A DNA stretch of 64,000 bases from Sphingobacteriales bacterium (GTDB lineage Bacteria > Bacteroidota > Bacteroidia > Chitinophagales > Chitinophagaceae): positions 27,801-91,800 of the forward strand of contig JACRJO010000031.1 of assembly GCA_016219985.1 (NCBI GenBank). Reading direction: 5' to 3'. Below are positions 36,199 through 45,924 of the stretch, piece by piece. A program made the translations under genes and the position numbers. The notes under the pieces are model-generated. The model made no database searches. It had not been told where the DNA came from and worked only from the letters and a program-made list of their open reading frames with translations. Positions within the stretch are counted from its first letter, which is position 1. The number at the start of each line of letters is the position of its first letter.

Positions 36199-39126
36199 AT
36201 GCCCCGACCCCGCTTTTTTTTCCTCCTGCTGCTTTTACCCGCTTACCTGCAGGCTCAAACGAATTTTACATCCCTGGTCAACCCGTTTATTGGTACCGGT
36301 GGCCACGGTCATACCTTTCCGGGGGCCAGCCGCCCTTTCGGGATGATGCAACTGAGCCCGGACACCCGGCTGGAAGGCTGGGATGGCTGCAGCGGGTATC
36401 ATTATTCGGATTCCCTGGTCTATGGATTTTCGCATACCCATCTCAGTGGAACCGGGATTGCTGATTACTGCGATATCCTGCTGATGCCGTTTACCGGTGA
36501 GGTACAATGGAAGAATAAGGACTATGCGTCCCCCTTTTCCCATAAAAACGAAGAAGCCCGCCCCGGGTATTACGGGGTCCTGCTGGATAAATTCAATATC
36601 CGGGCCGGGCTGACCACTTCGGTCCGCTCGGGGATGCACCAATACACCTATGATGCCAGCGCCACCGAAGGGAAGGTATTGCTCGACCTGCAGCACCGGG
36701 ATGAAGTGCTGGCCTCCTCCCTGGAAATGGTGAATGAAACAACGGTAAGGGGCATGCGCCGGAGCCGGTCATGGGCGAAAGACCAGGTCATTTATTTCTA
36801 CCTGCAGTTTGACCGGCCCTTCCGGGAACCCGTTATTGCCCGGGATGATGTTTCAGCACCCGGCCTGCTTTCCGCCAGCGGGAAAAACATTAAAGCCTGT
36901 TTCTCTTTCCCGCTCGGGGCTGACAAACAGGTAAAGATCCGGATCGGCATCTCAGGGGTAAGTATGGAAAATGCACAACGCAACCTGGAAGCCGAAATTC
37001 CCGGCTGGGATTTCGGCACACTGCGAAAAGAAGCGGAGGCCGCCTGGAACAGGGAGCTCGGAAGGATCGAAGTGAGGGGTGGCAGCCCGGACCAGCAAAT
37101 GGCTTTTTATACTGCGCTTTATCATACGATGCTGGCCCCAAATGTATATACCGATGTGAACGGCCAGTACCGGGGTACGGACGGGCAGGTGCATCAGGCG
37201 GAAGGATTTACCAATTATTCCGTGTTTTCGCTATGGGATACCCACCGGGCCCTGCACCCCCTGCATACGATCATCAACCGGCAGCGGACCAACGACTGGA
37301 TCAATACCTTCCTGGCACAGTATAAAAACGGCGGGATGCTCCCGGTATGGGAGCTTAGCGGCAATGAAACCTTTTGCATGATCGGTTATCATGCCGTCCC
37401 GGTGATTACAGATGCCTGGCAGAAGGGAATCCGCGGTTTCGATGCAAAACTGGCCCTGCGGGCTATGACGGATTATGCTGAAAGCAACCGGTACGGGTTA
37501 CCCGCTTATATACAGCGTGGTTTTATCAGCAATGAAGATGATCCTGAAAGCGCTTCCAAAACGGTGGAGTATGCATACGATGACTGGTGCATTGCGCAGT
37601 TTGCCGGCATGACCGGGAATAAAGAAGTGTACAAGCGATACAACAAGCGGGCCCTGCATTACCGCAACCTTTTTGATCCGCGGGTAAAACAGATCCGGGG
37701 AAAAGTACAGGGCTTTTGGTATTCGCCCTATGATGCCACGGAGGTCAACAACTTTTTTACCGAGGGTAATAGCTGGCATTACTCCTTCACGGCGCAGCAG
37801 GATATAGACGGGCTTAAAAAATTATATGGAGGAAGTGCAGGCCTGGCGCAAAAACTGGAAGAACTCTTTACCACGCAAAACAGGCTCAGCGGCCGGGAGC
37901 AGGCGGATGTGACCGGGCTGATCGGCCAGTATGCACATGGGAATGAACCCAGTCACCACCTGGCTTATCTTTTTAATTATGCAGGCAAACCCTGGCGCAC
38001 CCAGGAGATCGTGCACCAGGTCTGCACGGAATTCTATCCCAACCAGCCCGACGGGCTCATTGGCAATGAAGACTGCGGGCAGATGAGCGCCTGGCTGGTC
38101 TTCAGCGCCATGGGATTTTACCCCGTCACTCCCGGCAGCGGCGACTATGCACTGGGTACTCCCCTGTTTGAAGAGATAAAGATCAGCTTCGAAAACGGGC
38201 ACTCTTTTCTTATTAAAGCCAAAAACTACGCGCCGGGGAATCTTTATACGGACGCGGTGAAACTGAACGGGAGACCTCACCCGGCAACCTTCTTACGCCA
38301 TACGGACCTGGGGAAGGGAGGTGAACTGATCTTTGAGATGAGCAACCAGCCCAATAAACGAAGAGGTATAACCGAAAAGGATATGCCGCATACATCTGTG
38401 GAGGATCGTTTTTTCACCGCCGTGCCTTTTTTTGATATGGAGCAATATAAATTCAAATCAACAGCTCTTGTAAAACTAAAACATATTGATCCGGCGGCAA
38501 CGATTTACTATCATATAACGGGAGACAGCGTACAGAAAAAAAACTCCTTTGCCCGCTATACCCGGCCCTTTCTGCTTTCCCGGACAGACACGATACAGGC
38601 TTTTGCCTGGAAAAACGGAGTCAAAAGCCCGGTGGTATTCCGGAAATTTTACCAGGTACCTTCGGACAGGAGCATCACCGTTCTCAGTGAAGTGCATCCT
38701 ATGTACACGGCCGGCGGGAAAGAGGCGCTGATCGATGATATTACCGGTACGGAGAACTGGAAGACCGGCGACTGGCAGAGTTATTATGCCAAAGATTTTG
38801 AAGCCATTATTGACCTGCAATCGGTCCGGCCGGTGCAGTATGTGGGGGTGCATGTGTTGCAGGACATTGGTCCCTGGATCCTTTATCCCAAAGAACTCAT
38901 CGTCGAAGTAAGCAACGACGGGAAGAAGTACGAATATTTAACCAAAGTAAAGAATAAGACCGGGACAGAAATAAAAGGACCCGTGCACCAGGAACTGGGT
39001 GCACGGGTCAGTATAAATGCACGGTACCTGCGGTTCAAAGCGATCAGCGGCGGAACCCTGCCGGCTTGGCATGAAAGCGCCGGTTCACCAGGCCATTTGT
39101 TTATTGATGAAGTGATTGTCCGCTGA
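36199..39126 (+). CDS. Glycoside hydrolase family 92 (alpha-mannosidase) with C-terminal discoidin-like domain
   Basis: 975 residues with a Sec signal peptide (FFFLLLLLPAYLQAQ). GH92 landmarks in order: LVNPFIGTGGHGHTFPGASR, PFGMMQLSPDTR, GCSGYHYSDSLVYGFSHTHL, FSLWDTHRALHPLHTI, GNEPSHHLAYLFNYAG and NEDCGQMSAWLVFSAMGFYP, which carry the calcium and catalytic positions of these exo-alpha-mannosidases. About 250 residues follow the usual GH92 core: a segment with a CBM/Ig-like look (YHITGDSVQKK) and an F5/8-type C (discoidin) domain near residues 850-975 (VQYVGVHVLQDIGPWI, NARYLRFKAISGG). It probably trims mannose from glycans in the periplasm or at the surface. Its last 26 bases overlap the convergent RND gene. 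Confidence 0.92.
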   Translation: MPRPRFFFLLLLLPAYLQAQTNFTSLVNPFIGTGGHGHTFPGASRPFGMMQLSPDTRLEGWDGCSGYHYSDSLVYGFSHTHLSGTGIADYCDILLMPFTGEVQWKNKDYASPFSHKNEEARPGYYGVLLDKFNIRAGLTTSVRSGMHQYTYDASATEGKVLLDLQHRDEVLASSLEMVNETTVRGMRRSRSWAKDQVIYFYLQFDRPFREPVIARDDVSAPGLLSASGKNIKACFSFPLGADKQVKIRIGISGVSMENAQRNLEAEIPGWDFGTLRKEAEAAWNRELGRIEVRGGSPDQQMAFYTALYHTMLAPNVYTDVNGQYRGTDGQVHQAEGFTNYSVFSLWDTHRALHPLHTIINRQRTNDWINTFLAQYKNGGMLPVWELSGNETFCMIGYHAVPVITDAWQKGIRGFDAKLALRAMTDYAESNRYGLPAYIQRGFISNEDDPESASKTVEYAYDDWCIAQFAGMTGNKEVYKRYNKRALHYRNLFDPRVKQIRGKVQGFWYSPYDATEVNNFFTEGNSWHYSFTAQQDIDGLKKLYGGSAGLAQKLEELFTTQNRLSGREQADVTGLIGQYAHGNEPSHHLAYLFNYAGKPWRTQEIVHQVCTEFYPNQPDGLIGNEDCGQMSAWLVFSAMGFYPVTPGSGDYALGTPLFEEIKISFENGHSFLIKAKNYAPGNLYTDAVKLNGRPHPATFLRHTDLGKGGELIFEMSNQPNKRRGITEKDMPHTSVEDRFFTAVPFFDMEQYKFKSTALVKLKHIDPAATIYYHITGDSVQKKNSFARYTRPFLLSRTDTIQAFAWKNGVKSPVVFRKFYQVPSDRSITVLSEVHPMYTAGGKEALIDDITGTENWKTGDWQSYYAKDFEAIIDLQSVRPVQYVGVHVLQDIGPWILYPKELIVEVSNDGKKYEYLTKVKNKTGTEIKGPVHQELGARVSINARYLRFKAISGGTLPAWHESAGSPGHLFIDEVIVR

Positions 39127-42100
39127 CGGGCATCGCTTCTTTACCCGCATCGGACAAATCCACTTTCGGGGGTATCAGTTTATATACCACCGGTGTCACA
39201 ATCCTTGATAATACCGTGGAGGAGATCAGTCCCCCGATCAGCACCAATGCCAGTGGGGAGATCAGCGGGTTGCTGCTGAGTGCAATGGGGGTAAGACCGC
39301 CAATGGCCGTCAGGCTGGTGAGCACAATCGGCAGAAAGCGCAGTTCACCGGCTTCCCGGATAGCTTCATCCAGCGACTTGCCTTCGGCCCGCAACTGGTT
39401 GGTGAAATCCACGAGCAGGATGGAGTTCTTTACTTCAATTCCTGCCAGGCCGATAAACCCGACAATGGCCACGAAGGACATGGGGTTACCGGTAAGCCAT
39501 AACATGATCACCCCGCCGATCACCCCGAGCGGGATAACCGACAATACGATCAGGGTACTCTTGAAAGTGCGGAACTCGAGGATCAGCACAATAATAAAGA
39601 GAAAGATCGTGGCGATAATCACTGTCATAAAACCGCTGCCAAAAGTATCTTCCCGGCTTTCAATTTCACCCGCCAGTTTCAACTGGTAGCCCGGAGGTAA
39701 ATGAAGCTGCGGGGCTTTTTCCATGAATTCACTGAGCACCTGCTGGGCAAGGATTCCCCTGGCGGTAAAGGCAGTGATCACCACAAAACGTTTTTTGTCG
39801 AGGTGCTTGATGGTACTCGGGCTTGTTTCAAATTCCAGCTGGGCCACCTGGTTCAGGGGAACGGGGGTACCCGCGGCATTATTGATAAAAATTGACTGGA
39901 AAGTATTCAGGGAGGCGAATTTATCCCTGGGCGCATTCACTTTGATCGCATAGTCCTCCCCTTCCGGATCGGTATATTTTCCGGCGTCAACCCCCGCGAT
40001 GGCGAGGCGCACGGTTTTATCGATATCGGCGGTAAGTATGCCGAGGGTCCTGGCTTTATCTGTATTGATCCGGAGCTTGATATCCGACTTCAGTACCCCG
40101 ACTTCATTGTTTACATAGATCGCGCCGGGAATGGTTTTCAGCAAGGCCTCTGTTTTGGCGGCGTACTGCCGCAGGGTATCCAGGTTGTCGCCGCTGATCC
40201 GGATGGCTACAGGCGCTTCAATGGGCGGCCCCTGTTCAAAATCCTTTACTTCAATTTTCGCCCCGGCCACTTTCATGAATTTCTCCCGTAACTGTTCAAT
40301 CAGTTCGCGTTTTTCGGAAGGACTGATATCATTATACAGCTGTACAAAAAACTGGGCAAAATCCGATTTCTCATTTTCCGGGATCACATTGTAATAGATC
40401 CGGGGATTGCCTTTGCCCACATTGGTGATATAGTACTCCACGTTCTTTTCCTTTTTCAGTTCACTCTCCACGTAGCGGGCCATTTTATCCGTGGCTTCGA
40501 GGTTGCTTTGCAGCGGCATGTTCAGGTTCACCAGGAACTGTGGTTTCTCCGATGTGGGGAAAAGACGGAAGCCGATTATTTTGAAGAGTACCAGGGAGGC
40601 GGCGAATAATCCCAACGCTACAAGAAGGGTTGTGACGGGTCTTTTCAACGAAATATCAAGCAGCCGGGCATAGGAACCGCTGATCAGTTTTTTCAAACCA
40701 CGGAGAATAAGATTACCATCGGGGTTGTGTGAGGTCTTTAAGACTTTACTGGCGAGGAAGGGCACAATGGTCAGCGATACCAGCATGGAGGCCAGTACAG
40801 AAGTGATCACCGACATAGGGAGACTGCGGATAAACTCGCCGGCGGCTTCGGGTAAGAAGACGAGGGGTAAGAAGGCAATAACCAGGGTGGCGGTACAGCC
40901 AAGAACGGCCAGGCCAATCTGTTTGGTGGCATTGATCACCGCTGTATTTTTGGCGACACCATCCCTTAACCAGCGTTCAATATTTTCCACTACCACGATG
41001 CTGTCGTCCACGAGCAGGCCAAGGGCCACCACCAATCCCACGATACTCAGCTGGTTCAGCGAATAACCCATAGCATTCATCATCACGATTCCCATGCCCA
41101 GCGAAAGCGGGATGGCGATCATGACCACCAGGGAGGCCCTTAATCCGAGGGGCAGCAGGGTAATAAGCACCAGGCCGATCGCGATCAGGAAATCGGTGCC
41201 CAGTCCCCCGAGCCGGCGGCCCACATTATCAGCCTGGTCGAAATGACGGACGAGTTCAATATTTGTGGGCAGGGTTTTGGCAAAATTTTCAATAACCGGC
41301 AGGTAGTCCTTTTGTGTTTTTGAAATATTCTCCCCCGGTTTCTGGGCAGCGGTTACGAGTACGGCGCGATGACCATTGATCCGGGTGATATGCTTTTGTT
41401 CTTCGTAATTGAACCCCACGTCAGCGACCTCTTTCAGGTACACGATATGGCCATTGCCATTGTACACCACCGTATTTTGTATTTCTTCAAGGCTTTTATA
41501 ATCGCCGCTGGTTTTTACATTAAAACTCCGGGTACCGGCCCTTACACTGCCACCGGGTATATTGGCGGCTTCGCCCTGGAGGCTGCCGATCACATAGTTC
41601 AGCGGAATTTTCAGTTGTGCGATCTTATCTAACCGGAGGTCCACCCGGATGACCTGGTCCGGCAGGCCCCAGTAATCCACTTTTTTAAGACTTTTTACTT
41701 TTTCCAGGTCTTCTTTCAGGTTTTCTGCGAAGTATTTCAGCCGTTCGTCCGAAGCGTTTTCTGAAACGAGGGCGATTTGCAGCACGCTTACATCCGTGGG
41801 GGAGACCTTATTTACTTCCAGTTTGTAAATATCGGGGGGCAGTTCGGAGCGGATGGAATTGATTTCCCGTACCAATTCCTGGTACTTGGCTTCCACATCG
41901 CTGTTGTACTTGTATTCCACGTTGATCACCGCCACCCCGTCATCGATCCGGGTGGTGATCTTTTTCAGGTTTTCCAGTTCACTTACTTTTTTCTCAATGG
42001 GTTTTACCACCAGTTCTTCCATATCGCGGGGGGAGGTGCCGGGATAAACCACGATGATGGGATATTGCGGGGGATGGATTTCCGGGTCTTCGGCCCGGGG

Positions 42101-42196
42101 CATGGTGAAGAGGGTGGTAATACTGACCACCACCACCATCAGGAAGACCACCAGGGTGAACTGGTAGTTTTTTACAAAAAAAGAGGTCAGGCGCAT
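39101..42196 (-). CDS. RND efflux transporter permease (inner membrane)
   Basis: 1,031 residues, full length for an RND pump. N-terminal TM1 (FTLVVFLMVVVVSITTLFTM), the porter region, then the TM4 block GLVVALGLLVDDSIVVVENI with the Asp pair used for proton relay, and a second half with FIGLAGIEVKNSILLVDF. It works with the adaptor and TolC-like genes that precede it in the same operon (gap of 27 bases to the adaptor) to expel substrates across both membranes. The form VEVNKVSPTDVSVLQIALVS and general layout are those of the proton-driven HAE-like group; substrate unknown. The stop lies inside the 3' end of the convergent GH92 gene. Confidence 0.92.
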   Translation of the reverse strand: MRLTSFFVKNYQFTLVVFLMVVVVSITTLFTMPRAEDPEIHPPQYPIIVVYPGTSPRDMEELVVKPIEKKVSELENLKKITTRIDDGVAVINVEYKYNSDVEAKYQELVREINSIRSELPPDIYKLEVNKVSPTDVSVLQIALVSENASDERLKYFAENLKEDLEKVKSLKKVDYWGLPDQVIRVDLRLDKIAQLKIPLNYVIGSLQGEAANIPGGSVRAGTRSFNVKTSGDYKSLEEIQNTVVYNGNGHIVYLKEVADVGFNYEEQKHITRINGHRAVLVTAAQKPGENISKTQKDYLPVIENFAKTLPTNIELVRHFDQADNVGRRLGGLGTDFLIAIGLVLITLLPLGLRASLVVMIAIPLSLGMGIVMMNAMGYSLNQLSIVGLVVALGLLVDDSIVVVENIERWLRDGVAKNTAVINATKQIGLAVLGCTATLVIAFLPLVFLPEAAGEFIRSLPMSVITSVLASMLVSLTIVPFLASKVLKTSHNPDGNLILRGLKKLISGSYARLLDISLKRPVTTLLVALGLFAASLVLFKIIGFRLFPTSEKPQFLVNLNMPLQSNLEATDKMARYVESELKKEKNVEYYITNVGKGNPRIYYNVIPENEKSDFAQFFVQLYNDISPSEKRELIEQLREKFMKVAGAKIEVKDFEQGPPIEAPVAIRISGDNLDTLRQYAAKTEALLKTIPGAIYVNNEVGVLKSDIKLRINTDKARTLGILTADIDKTVRLAIAGVDAGKYTDPEGEDYAIKVNAPRDKFASLNTFQSIFINNAAGTPVPLNQVAQLEFETSPSTIKHLDKKRFVVITAFTARGILAQQVLSEFMEKAPQLHLPPGYQLKLAGEIESREDTFGSGFMTVIIATIFLFIIVLILEFRTFKSTLIVLSVIPLGVIGGVIMLWLTGNPMSFVAIVGFIGLAGIEVKNSILLVDFTNQLRAEGKSLDEAIREAGELRFLPIVLTSLTAIGGLTPIALSSNPLISPLALVLIGGLISSTVLSRIVTPVVYKLIPPKVDLSDAGKEAMPVSGQSLHQ

Positions 42197-42223
42197 AAAA
42201 ATGATTTGATGGTTGGAAATGGT

Positions 42224-43264
42224 TTAGCGGGCAGTGATTACCGATTGTTCATTCAGGTAAGGGCTTCCGGAGCTGACGAGGAATGCATGTCCTTCCAGGC
42301 CGGAAGAGATATAGGCGGCGGTATTGCTGATGGACACAATGGTCACTTCCACTTTTTTCACGGACCTGCGGTCATCGGTGACAAAGACGAATCCTTTTTT
42401 TCCATTTGCTTCCAGCAGGGCATCATAGGGGATGCTGAAACCGGGCGTCGAGCCCGAAGCGGTAATGGTCGCTGTACCAAACATCCCGATGGCGGCTTGT
42501 TCTTTTCCGAGTTCAACCTGCAATTCTGCCTGGAAGGAACCGCTTACGGGGTCAGCCGCGAGGGATTTTTTGCTTACCACGGCCGGAAAGATTTTGCCCG
42601 GGAACGCATCGATCTTCACCGTGGCTTTATTCCCGTTTTCAACCAGGGCCCAGTCATGATCCGCCAGCCCGAGTTTGAGGATCCATTTGCTGGAAGCCGA
42701 AGCGGCGTTCATGACCAGGACCGGCGTACCGGGACTGGCTAACTCGCCGGTATTCCCGAGTTTTTTTACAATAAAGCCATCGGCCGGCGCATAGATCTTT
42801 GAATATTGCTGGTTAAACAGGGCCTGTTGTAAATTTTGCCGGGCGATATCCGCGCCGGTTTTTGCATTTTGCAATTGTTCGAGAGTGGCCACGCTGTCGC
42901 GGTAAAGATTATAAGCCCGCTGGTAATCGCGTTGCGCTTTTTCCAATCCTAATTCCACCTGCTGTACCTGGGCTGCGATCTCGGTGGATTTAAGGGTGGC
43001 GAGTAACTGGCCGGCCCTGACTTTATCCCCTTCTTTCACCCATACGTTTTCAATCACGCCGCCGGTCTTGAAAGAAAGGCGGGCTTCGTTCTCGGTGGAA
43101 AGCAGGCCGGAAGCATCCACCTGGTTCACCGATGTATCACTGCGTATGGGAATCAGTTTTACCGGGATCGTGTCTTTACCGGTCCATACATTTTTTTCGC
43201 TGGTTTTGCCCCCGCAGGACTGTAAGAGGAGGGCGATGGTTACAAGGAATAAGAGGTTACGCAT
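42224..43264 (-). CDS. RND periplasmic adaptor (membrane fusion) lipoprotein
   Basis: 346 residues with a lipoprotein signal (LLFLVTIALLLQSCGGK). Domain order is typical for membrane fusion proteins: beta strand and lipoyl half (LSFKTGGVIENVWVKEGDKV, RAGQLLATLKSTEIAAQVQQ), a helical hairpin (QRDYQRAYNLYRDSVATLEQL), second lipoyl half (KIYAPADGFIVKKLGNTGE), then barrel and membrane-proximal domains. It bridges the RND pump and the outer-membrane channel. Nine bases separate it from the upstream TolC-like gene. Confidence 0.9.
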   Translation of the reverse strand: MRNLLFLVTIALLLQSCGGKTSEKNVWTGKDTIPVKLIPIRSDTSVNQVDASGLLSTENEARLSFKTGGVIENVWVKEGDKVRAGQLLATLKSTEIAAQVQQVELGLEKAQRDYQRAYNLYRDSVATLEQLQNAKTGADIARQNLQQALFNQQYSKIYAPADGFIVKKLGNTGELASPGTPVLVMNAASASSKWILKLGLADHDWALVENGNKATVKIDAFPGKIFPAVVSKKSLAADPVSGSFQAELQVELGKEQAAIGMFGTATITASGSTPGFSIPYDALLEANGKKGFVFVTDDRRSVKKVEVTIVSISNTAAYISSGLEGHAFLVSSGSPYLNEQSVITAR

Positions 43265-43273
43265 AAAATGATT

Positions 43274-44635
43274 TTATTGGAGGGTAAAAGTTGCTGTTTG
43301 TCTTTCGTAATCGGCGAGGGCCTGCCATACCCTCGACTCACTGATATTTACCAGCAGCCGGGCATTGGTCAGCTGGGTGCGGGCATCGAGGAGTTCGATA
43401 AAGGGACTGATGCCTTCTTTATAGCCTTTGTCGGTCAGGTTGAAATATTTTTGAGCGGCTTCTTCCTGTTTGACGGCCGACTGGTAATTGCCATAAGCGG
43501 TCAGCACATTATTCCGGCTGACAAAGGCGGCAAGTTGTAATTGCTCTTTTACCTGGTCCGTATGCAATTGCAGGGCGGTTAGGTCTAACTGTGATTGCCC
43601 GATCTTATAAAGATTTCTTTTGCCGTAAAAAAGAGGTACCTGTAACTGGATACCGCCGAGGTAGAAAAAGGATTTCCTGTTCATCCTGAAATCAAAGCCC
43701 TGTGCTGCGAGGTCCAGGAAGGCATTCAGCCGCGGTATGCGGTAGGCCTGGTTCAGCTTCAGGGCCTGCCGGCTGATCGTTTTGGCAATGGAGAGTCCTT
43801 TCAGTTCTTCCCGGTTGCTGATATCACCAGTCAGCGAAGCGTTCAGTTGCAATAAGGCTTCTTTGAAATCAGGGTGGCTGATGATCACTGAATCGGTCAG
43901 GGGCCTGTTCAGCAGGAAATTGAAATAGGCGCCGGCATTGCGCTGGTCATTCTGCGCGGTGAGTAGCTGGCTTTCCACCAGTTTTACCTCGCTCTCCGCG
44001 CGGGATACATAAGCCGGAAGGCCCTTGCCGTTACTGAGCAGGGACTGGTTGACGCGGAGGTTTTGCTGTACCAGGCCCAGGGCGCTTTCATAGATCGCGG
44101 TTGCTTTTCCCGCGGCGAGGTAGTTGAAGTAAGCGTTCTTTACTTCTTTCACCAGTTCCCGTTTATAGGTATCTGCTTCGTTGGCCTGCAGGGCGGCCTG
44201 TTGTTCCTGGATATTGCGGTTCGCCTGCAGGGCGGGATTAATAAGGGGCAGGGTAGTTTTGATCCGCAGGTCATAAAAATTATCGGGGTTCAGCTGTTCC
44301 GATACATTGCTGATGGGTTTGAAATTGTTGGAACCCGTCAGCTGATTCAAGGTGGCATAGACCGGGTTCACCAGGTCGCCCACCGGGATATTGATGGAAC
44401 GGCCACCTTTGGCGAGGGTGTATTGCGCTTCAAAGGAAGTGCTGGGGAGAAAAAGGCTTTTCGCTTCTTTCAGGGCCAGCAGGCTCTTGTCAAGGGCGAT
44501 CTTCTTTTCTTTCAGCACCCGGTTATTCGCGAGGGCTTCTTCGAGGTACTGCGGGGGCAGGGACTGAGCGAGCAGCCGGGCGGACACCCCGGAGAGCAGC
44601 AGGAAAAGTAACAGGGGTTTTAGTTGAGCTATCAT
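43274..44635 (-). CDS. TolC-family outer-membrane efflux channel
   Basis: 453 residues with a signal peptide (LLLFLLLSGVSARLLAQ). Two long alpha-helical repeats (residues about 40-230 and 255-445) with periodic Leu/Ala, e.g. NIQEQQAALQANEADTYKRE, and short barrel strands between, match the TolC/OEP family that forms the exit duct of tripartite pumps. First structural gene after the tetR gene, 49 bases downstream of it; a candidate TetR operator lies in that gap. Confidence 0.9.
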   Translation of the reverse strand: MIAQLKPLLLFLLLSGVSARLLAQSLPPQYLEEALANNRVLKEKKIALDKSLLALKEAKSLFLPSTSFEAQYTLAKGGRSINIPVGDLVNPVYATLNQLTGSNNFKPISNVSEQLNPDNFYDLRIKTTLPLINPALQANRNIQEQQAALQANEADTYKRELVKEVKNAYFNYLAAGKATAIYESALGLVQQNLRVNQSLLSNGKGLPAYVSRAESEVKLVESQLLTAQNDQRNAGAYFNFLLNRPLTDSVIISHPDFKEALLQLNASLTGDISNREELKGLSIAKTISRQALKLNQAYRIPRLNAFLDLAAQGFDFRMNRKSFFYLGGIQLQVPLFYGKRNLYKIGQSQLDLTALQLHTDQVKEQLQLAAFVSRNNVLTAYGNYQSAVKQEEAAQKYFNLTDKGYKEGISPFIELLDARTQLTNARLLVNISESRVWQALADYERQTATFTLQ

Positions 44636-44655
44636 TAATCATTGTTTTTTTTATA

Positions 44656-44666
44656 AACAGTGTTCA
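44656..44666 (-). promoter_or_regulatory. Candidate TetR operator in front of the TolC-like gene
   Basis: AACAGTGTTCA, including the palindromic core AACA-G-TGTT, lies between the tetR stop and the tolC-like start. The same 11 bases occur inside the full palindrome upstream of tetR (45332-45344). I see no exact TAnnTTTG box here, so the structural genes may depend partly on read-through from the tetR promoter. Confidence 0.55.
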
Positions 44667-44684
44667 TTAATAAGGCAAAAAAAA

Positions 44685-45302
44685 TTAAAACTTTTCTAAT
44701 GCGGATATAAAGATTTTGTACCCGTTTTCCATCAGTTCTTTGGGTTCCAGGTTCACATCATGGTAAGCTTTGCAACGGTCACGGCAGTAGAGGGCGCTCA
44801 TCCCGTGTACCATGGACCAGATTGTAAAGGAGAGGTAGTTGATATCCCTTCCCCGGAAGCGTCCCTGTTCCTGGCATTCGCGGAGAATATTCTTCAGGTA
44901 ATCGAGGGTCTGGTGGCCCATTTTCCAGTCTTCCATATCGATCTCATGTTTGATCGGGGCCTGCAAAATGAACATTAAATCATAAAAATCGCGGTTATTT
45001 TGCGCAAAATCGAGGTAAACAGCCCCCATTGCCTTCAATCTTTCAAAGGGATCCTGTACATGCTGAAGGGGCTGCATTTTTTTCAGCATACGGCTGAAAC
45101 CCTCTTCGTGCAGGGCGTGAAAGATCTCATCTTTGTCTTTAAAATAGAGGTAAATCGTCCCCGGGCTGTATTCAATTTTCTCGGCAATCGCCCGGATGCT
45201 GGCCTGCTCGTAACCTTTTTCAAGGAAGATCGTACGGGCTGCGTCGAGGATCAGGCTCCGCATTTCTTCTTTTTCCCGTTGTTTCCGGTTGGCGATGGTC
45301 AT
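44685..45302 (-). CDS. TetR/AcrR family regulator of the efflux operon
   Basis: 205 residues. The N-terminal helix-turn-helix is typical (ILDAARTIFLEKGYEQASIR, then AIAEKIEYSPGTIYLYFKDK), residues about 18-62. The C-terminal helical ligand domain holds FAQNNRDFYDLMFILQAP and SFTIWSMVHGMSALYCRDR, the TetR_C-like form found beside efflux pumps. The gene is on the same strand as, and first before, the TolC-adaptor-RND genes, with matching palindromes upstream of itself and of the channel gene. Autorepression with release by a pump substrate is the likely scheme. Confidence 0.9.
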   Translation of the reverse strand: MTIANRKQREKEEMRSLILDAARTIFLEKGYEQASIRAIAEKIEYSPGTIYLYFKDKDEIFHALHEEGFSRMLKKMQPLQHVQDPFERLKAMGAVYLDFAQNNRDFYDLMFILQAPIKHEIDMEDWKMGHQTLDYLKNILRECQEQGRFRGRDINYLSFTIWSMVHGMSALYCRDRCKAYHDVNLEPKELMENGYKIFISALEKF

Positions 45303-45322
45303 GACGAGATTGTTTACAGGGG

Positions 45323-45353
45323 CAAAAATAATGAACAGTGTTCAGCGGACAAA
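45323..45353 (-). promoter_or_regulatory. tetR promoter (TTTG - 19 bp - TATTTTTG)
   Basis: On the minus strand a TTTG (45350-45353) and an exact -7 box TATTTTTG (45323-45330) are separated by 19 bases, as in Bacteroidota sigma-ABfr-type promoters. The operator palindrome 45332-45344 occupies the spacer. The box ends 20 bases before the ATG at 45302. Confidence 0.7.
45332..45344. promoter_or_regulatory. TetR operator palindrome (TGAACAGTGTTCA)
   Basis: Six-base arms TGAACA and TGTTCA around one central base form a perfect palindrome sitting between the -33 and -7 boxes, where a bound repressor would exclude RNA polymerase. Most of it recurs at 44656-44666. Confidence 0.7.
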
Positions 45354-45432
45354 GAAAAGCTGAAATTTTTTTTTAAGGGGCCGGACGGCCTTTCAATATC
45401 CGGGTCCCGGCGGGCTAACTGGTAAAATGGTT

Positions 45433-45924
45433 TTAAAGGGGCTGTGCAAAATCCTTATACTCCACCACATAGGTATTATTCCACCTGTCGTGCCAGGGAT
45501 AGCAGGGGGAGCCCAGGGCGCTGAAGGCGTTAAAAGGAACAGCCCGGCTCAGCCCGCGGAGAAGGGCTGTGCTTCCGCCGATACGGCTGCCATCGGCATT
45601 AACCGCGATCGTACCGGTAACCAATTTTCCCAGCGAACGGCCCCTGAATACGGCTTCGGTCAATCCCATATAGAGTCCGTATAGAAGAAGGACAATAAGA
45701 TTGCCAACGAAATTAAAGCCTTCAGTTTCCCCGTATATCATAATGGCGAGGTCCATACTGACCGCGACAATTACGTAACTGAAGAAATACATAAATACAT
45801 AGAAACTGATCAGGTCAATGAGATAATTGGCGAAACGTTTGCCTGAGCCGGCCTGGGTGAGGGTTCGTTTGAAGTCATCAAACAAGTGTTGCTCTTCGGG
45901 TTGCGCGGATTGATACTCTTCCAT
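45433..45924 (-). CDS. RDD family membrane protein
   Basis: 163 residues. The RDD signature is present: GSGKRFANYLIDLISFYVF near residues 27-45, hydrophobic segments at about 36-60, 75-95 and a third weaker one, and FRGRSLGKLVTGTIAVNADG near residues 100-120. The Arg-Asp-Asp pattern that gives the family its name appears as the R of KRFANYLID and following Asp. RDD proteins are small inner-membrane proteins, some linked to ion transport; no precise role can be read. It stands alone. Confidence 0.85.
   Translation of the reverse strand: MEEYQSAQPEEQHLFDDFKRTLTQAGSGKRFANYLIDLISFYVFMYFFSYVIVAVSMDLAIMIYGETEGFNFVGNLIVLLLYGLYMGLTEAVFRGRSLGKLVTGTIAVNADGSRIGGSTALLRGLSRAVPFNAFSALGSPCYPWHDRWNNTYVVEYKDFAQPL

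Noticed and set aside
41777..42742. Open frame of 321 codons on the plus strand
   Set aside because: It is antisense to the RND pump and adaptor genes, has no domain pattern and is rich in residues expected from mirrored codons.
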